Positions 6,150 through 6,764 of a stretch of 6,764 nucleotides of DNA are shown piece by piece; the first letter of the stretch is position 1, and every line of letters begins with the position of its first letter. The translations under genes were made by a program, and so were the position numbers. The notes beneath the pieces were generated by a model. It saw nothing but the letters and a program-made list of their open reading frames with translations. It was not told the DNA's origin and ran no database searches. This DNA comes from B21-G16 sp003644825 [NCBI: Candidatus Zhuqueibacterota bacterium] (GTDB lineage Bacteria; SM23-31; B21-G16), in the NCBI GenBank assembly GCA_003644825.1, contig QNDJ01000091.1, positions 1-6,764 on the forward strand, read 5' to 3'.

Positions 6150-6764
6150 TTAAAAATAATATAAAATTCCTGCCCTTATATCCAGTATACCCTGTTCTGA
6201 AAAATAATCGCCAAAAAAGAATCTATCTTTCGATAATATATAATGGTATCTTGTAGTTATGGAAAAATTCAAAATTTCATTAATTTCGAGCTCAACTCCA
6301 GCCCCTATATTACCACCAATACTCATTTTTCTAAATTTTTCTTCTTCAAATATCTGTATATTGCCGAATGGGCCGTCTTTGGTAAATCTCCAGTAGTAGA
6401 TTCCCGGTCCAAATAAGATTTTTAGTTTGAACCTTCTGTTAATGAAATAATAATTGTTTTCAAAGTTCAGACCTGTTACTGCAAAGGATGGATTTTTTCC
6501 TGGTTCCGATTTCCACTCATCTCTATAATTCATCCAGCAATTAGAAATATAAAAATCAACAGAATAGTTTTTATTTACCTTCATTCTTATACCTACATTA
6601 ATAGAAGTACCGGGTTTGACAAGCCCTTTCAGATTAAAATTTTTCGAATAGGTTCCTTTAATAGATTTAACAGTTCCTCCATCAATCAGGATACCATATT
6701 GTCTGGCTTTTTCCTGGGAAAAAATCTGGTTATTGAAAATCAGTATAAACAAACTTAATAGAAC
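6150..6764 (-). CDS. Outer-membrane beta-barrel protein, 5' end cut by window edge
   Basis: The reading frame is open through the right edge, so the true start lies outside; 204 residues and the stop codon are visible. A TTG at 6752 is an unlikely start, because the hydrophobic run continues upstream of it (first visible residues VLLSLFILIFNNQIFS). That run looks like the end of a signal peptide, cleaved near IFS-QEK. The mature part alternates polar and hydrophobic or aromatic residues in segments that look like amphipathic strands, for example INVGIRMKV, YSVDFYISNCWMNY, FKLKILFGPGIYYWRF, GGNIGAGVELEI and LNFSITTRYHYIL. It ends in ILYYF, and a C-terminal phenylalanine in the last strand is the usual signal for barrel insertion by the BAM complex. 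Size fits a small barrel of about eight strands. The family and ligand are not recognisable. It ends 68 bases before the TolC-type gene on the same strand, so co-transcription with the pump is possible but unproven. Confidence 0.8.
   Translation of the reverse strand, partial: VLLSLFILIFNNQIFSQEKARQYGILIDGGTVKSIKGTYSKNFNLKGLVKPGTSINVGIRMKVNKNYSVDFYISNCWMNYRDEWKSEPGKNPSFAVTGLNFENNYYFINRRFKLKILFGPGIYYWRFTKDGPFGNIQIFEEEKFRKMSIGGNIGAGVELEINEILNFSITTRYHYILSKDRFFFGDYFSEQGILDIRAGILYYF

Noticed and set aside
6750-6752. TTG at 6752 as the start of the barrel protein
   Set aside because: The frame stays open upstream to the window edge with hydrophobic signal-peptide residues (VLLS), so the true start lies outside.

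Overview
The window is an AT-rich stretch from a diderm (Gram-negative type) bacterium. Evidence for an outer membrane is a TolC-type channel and a second outer-membrane beta-barrel protein. Every gene lies on the minus strand, so the biological order runs from the right end to the left end. Genes are tightly packed, and most are preceded by strong Shine-Dalgarno sites (AAGGAGG, AAGGAGGTGAT, AAGGAGA, AGGAGG). Such strong sites argue against a typical Bacteroidota genome, although the gene order resembles one known there. I cannot place the phylum from this sequence alone.

Layout in transcription order: (1) 6764-6150, an outer-membrane beta-barrel protein whose 5' end is cut by the window edge; (2) 6081-4699, a TolC-family outer-membrane channel; (3) 4623-3520, a lipoprotein periplasmic adaptor (membrane fusion protein); (4) 3523-431, a full-length 1030-residue RND inner-membrane permease that overlaps the adaptor stop codon by 4 bases; (5) 413-117, a 98-residue cytosolic-looking protein of the PG0541 transporter-associated family, starting 17 bases after the permease stop; (6) a 116-base gap carrying a well-formed sigma70-type promoter, a nested inverted repeat, an AGGAGG site and an ATG at 4-2, which looks like the start of a further gene lying outside the window.

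Genes 2 to 5 form one functional unit, a complete tripartite RND efflux pump (channel, adaptor, proton-driven permease) plus a small PII-like accessory protein. From memory, the order channel, adaptor, permease, PG0541 matches the Porphyromonas gingivalis locus PG0538 to PG0541. The pump's substrate cannot be read from the sequence. No local regulator gene is visible, and I found no convincing promoter or terminator inside the pump cluster.

The points most worth following are the PII-like protein coupled to the pump, the non-canonical proton-relay residues of the permease, and the left-edge regulatory region. There, a hairpin could mask the next gene's start site only in read-through transcripts. 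Otherwise this is an ordinary efflux operon; I see no CRISPR array, mobile element, tRNA or rRNA.
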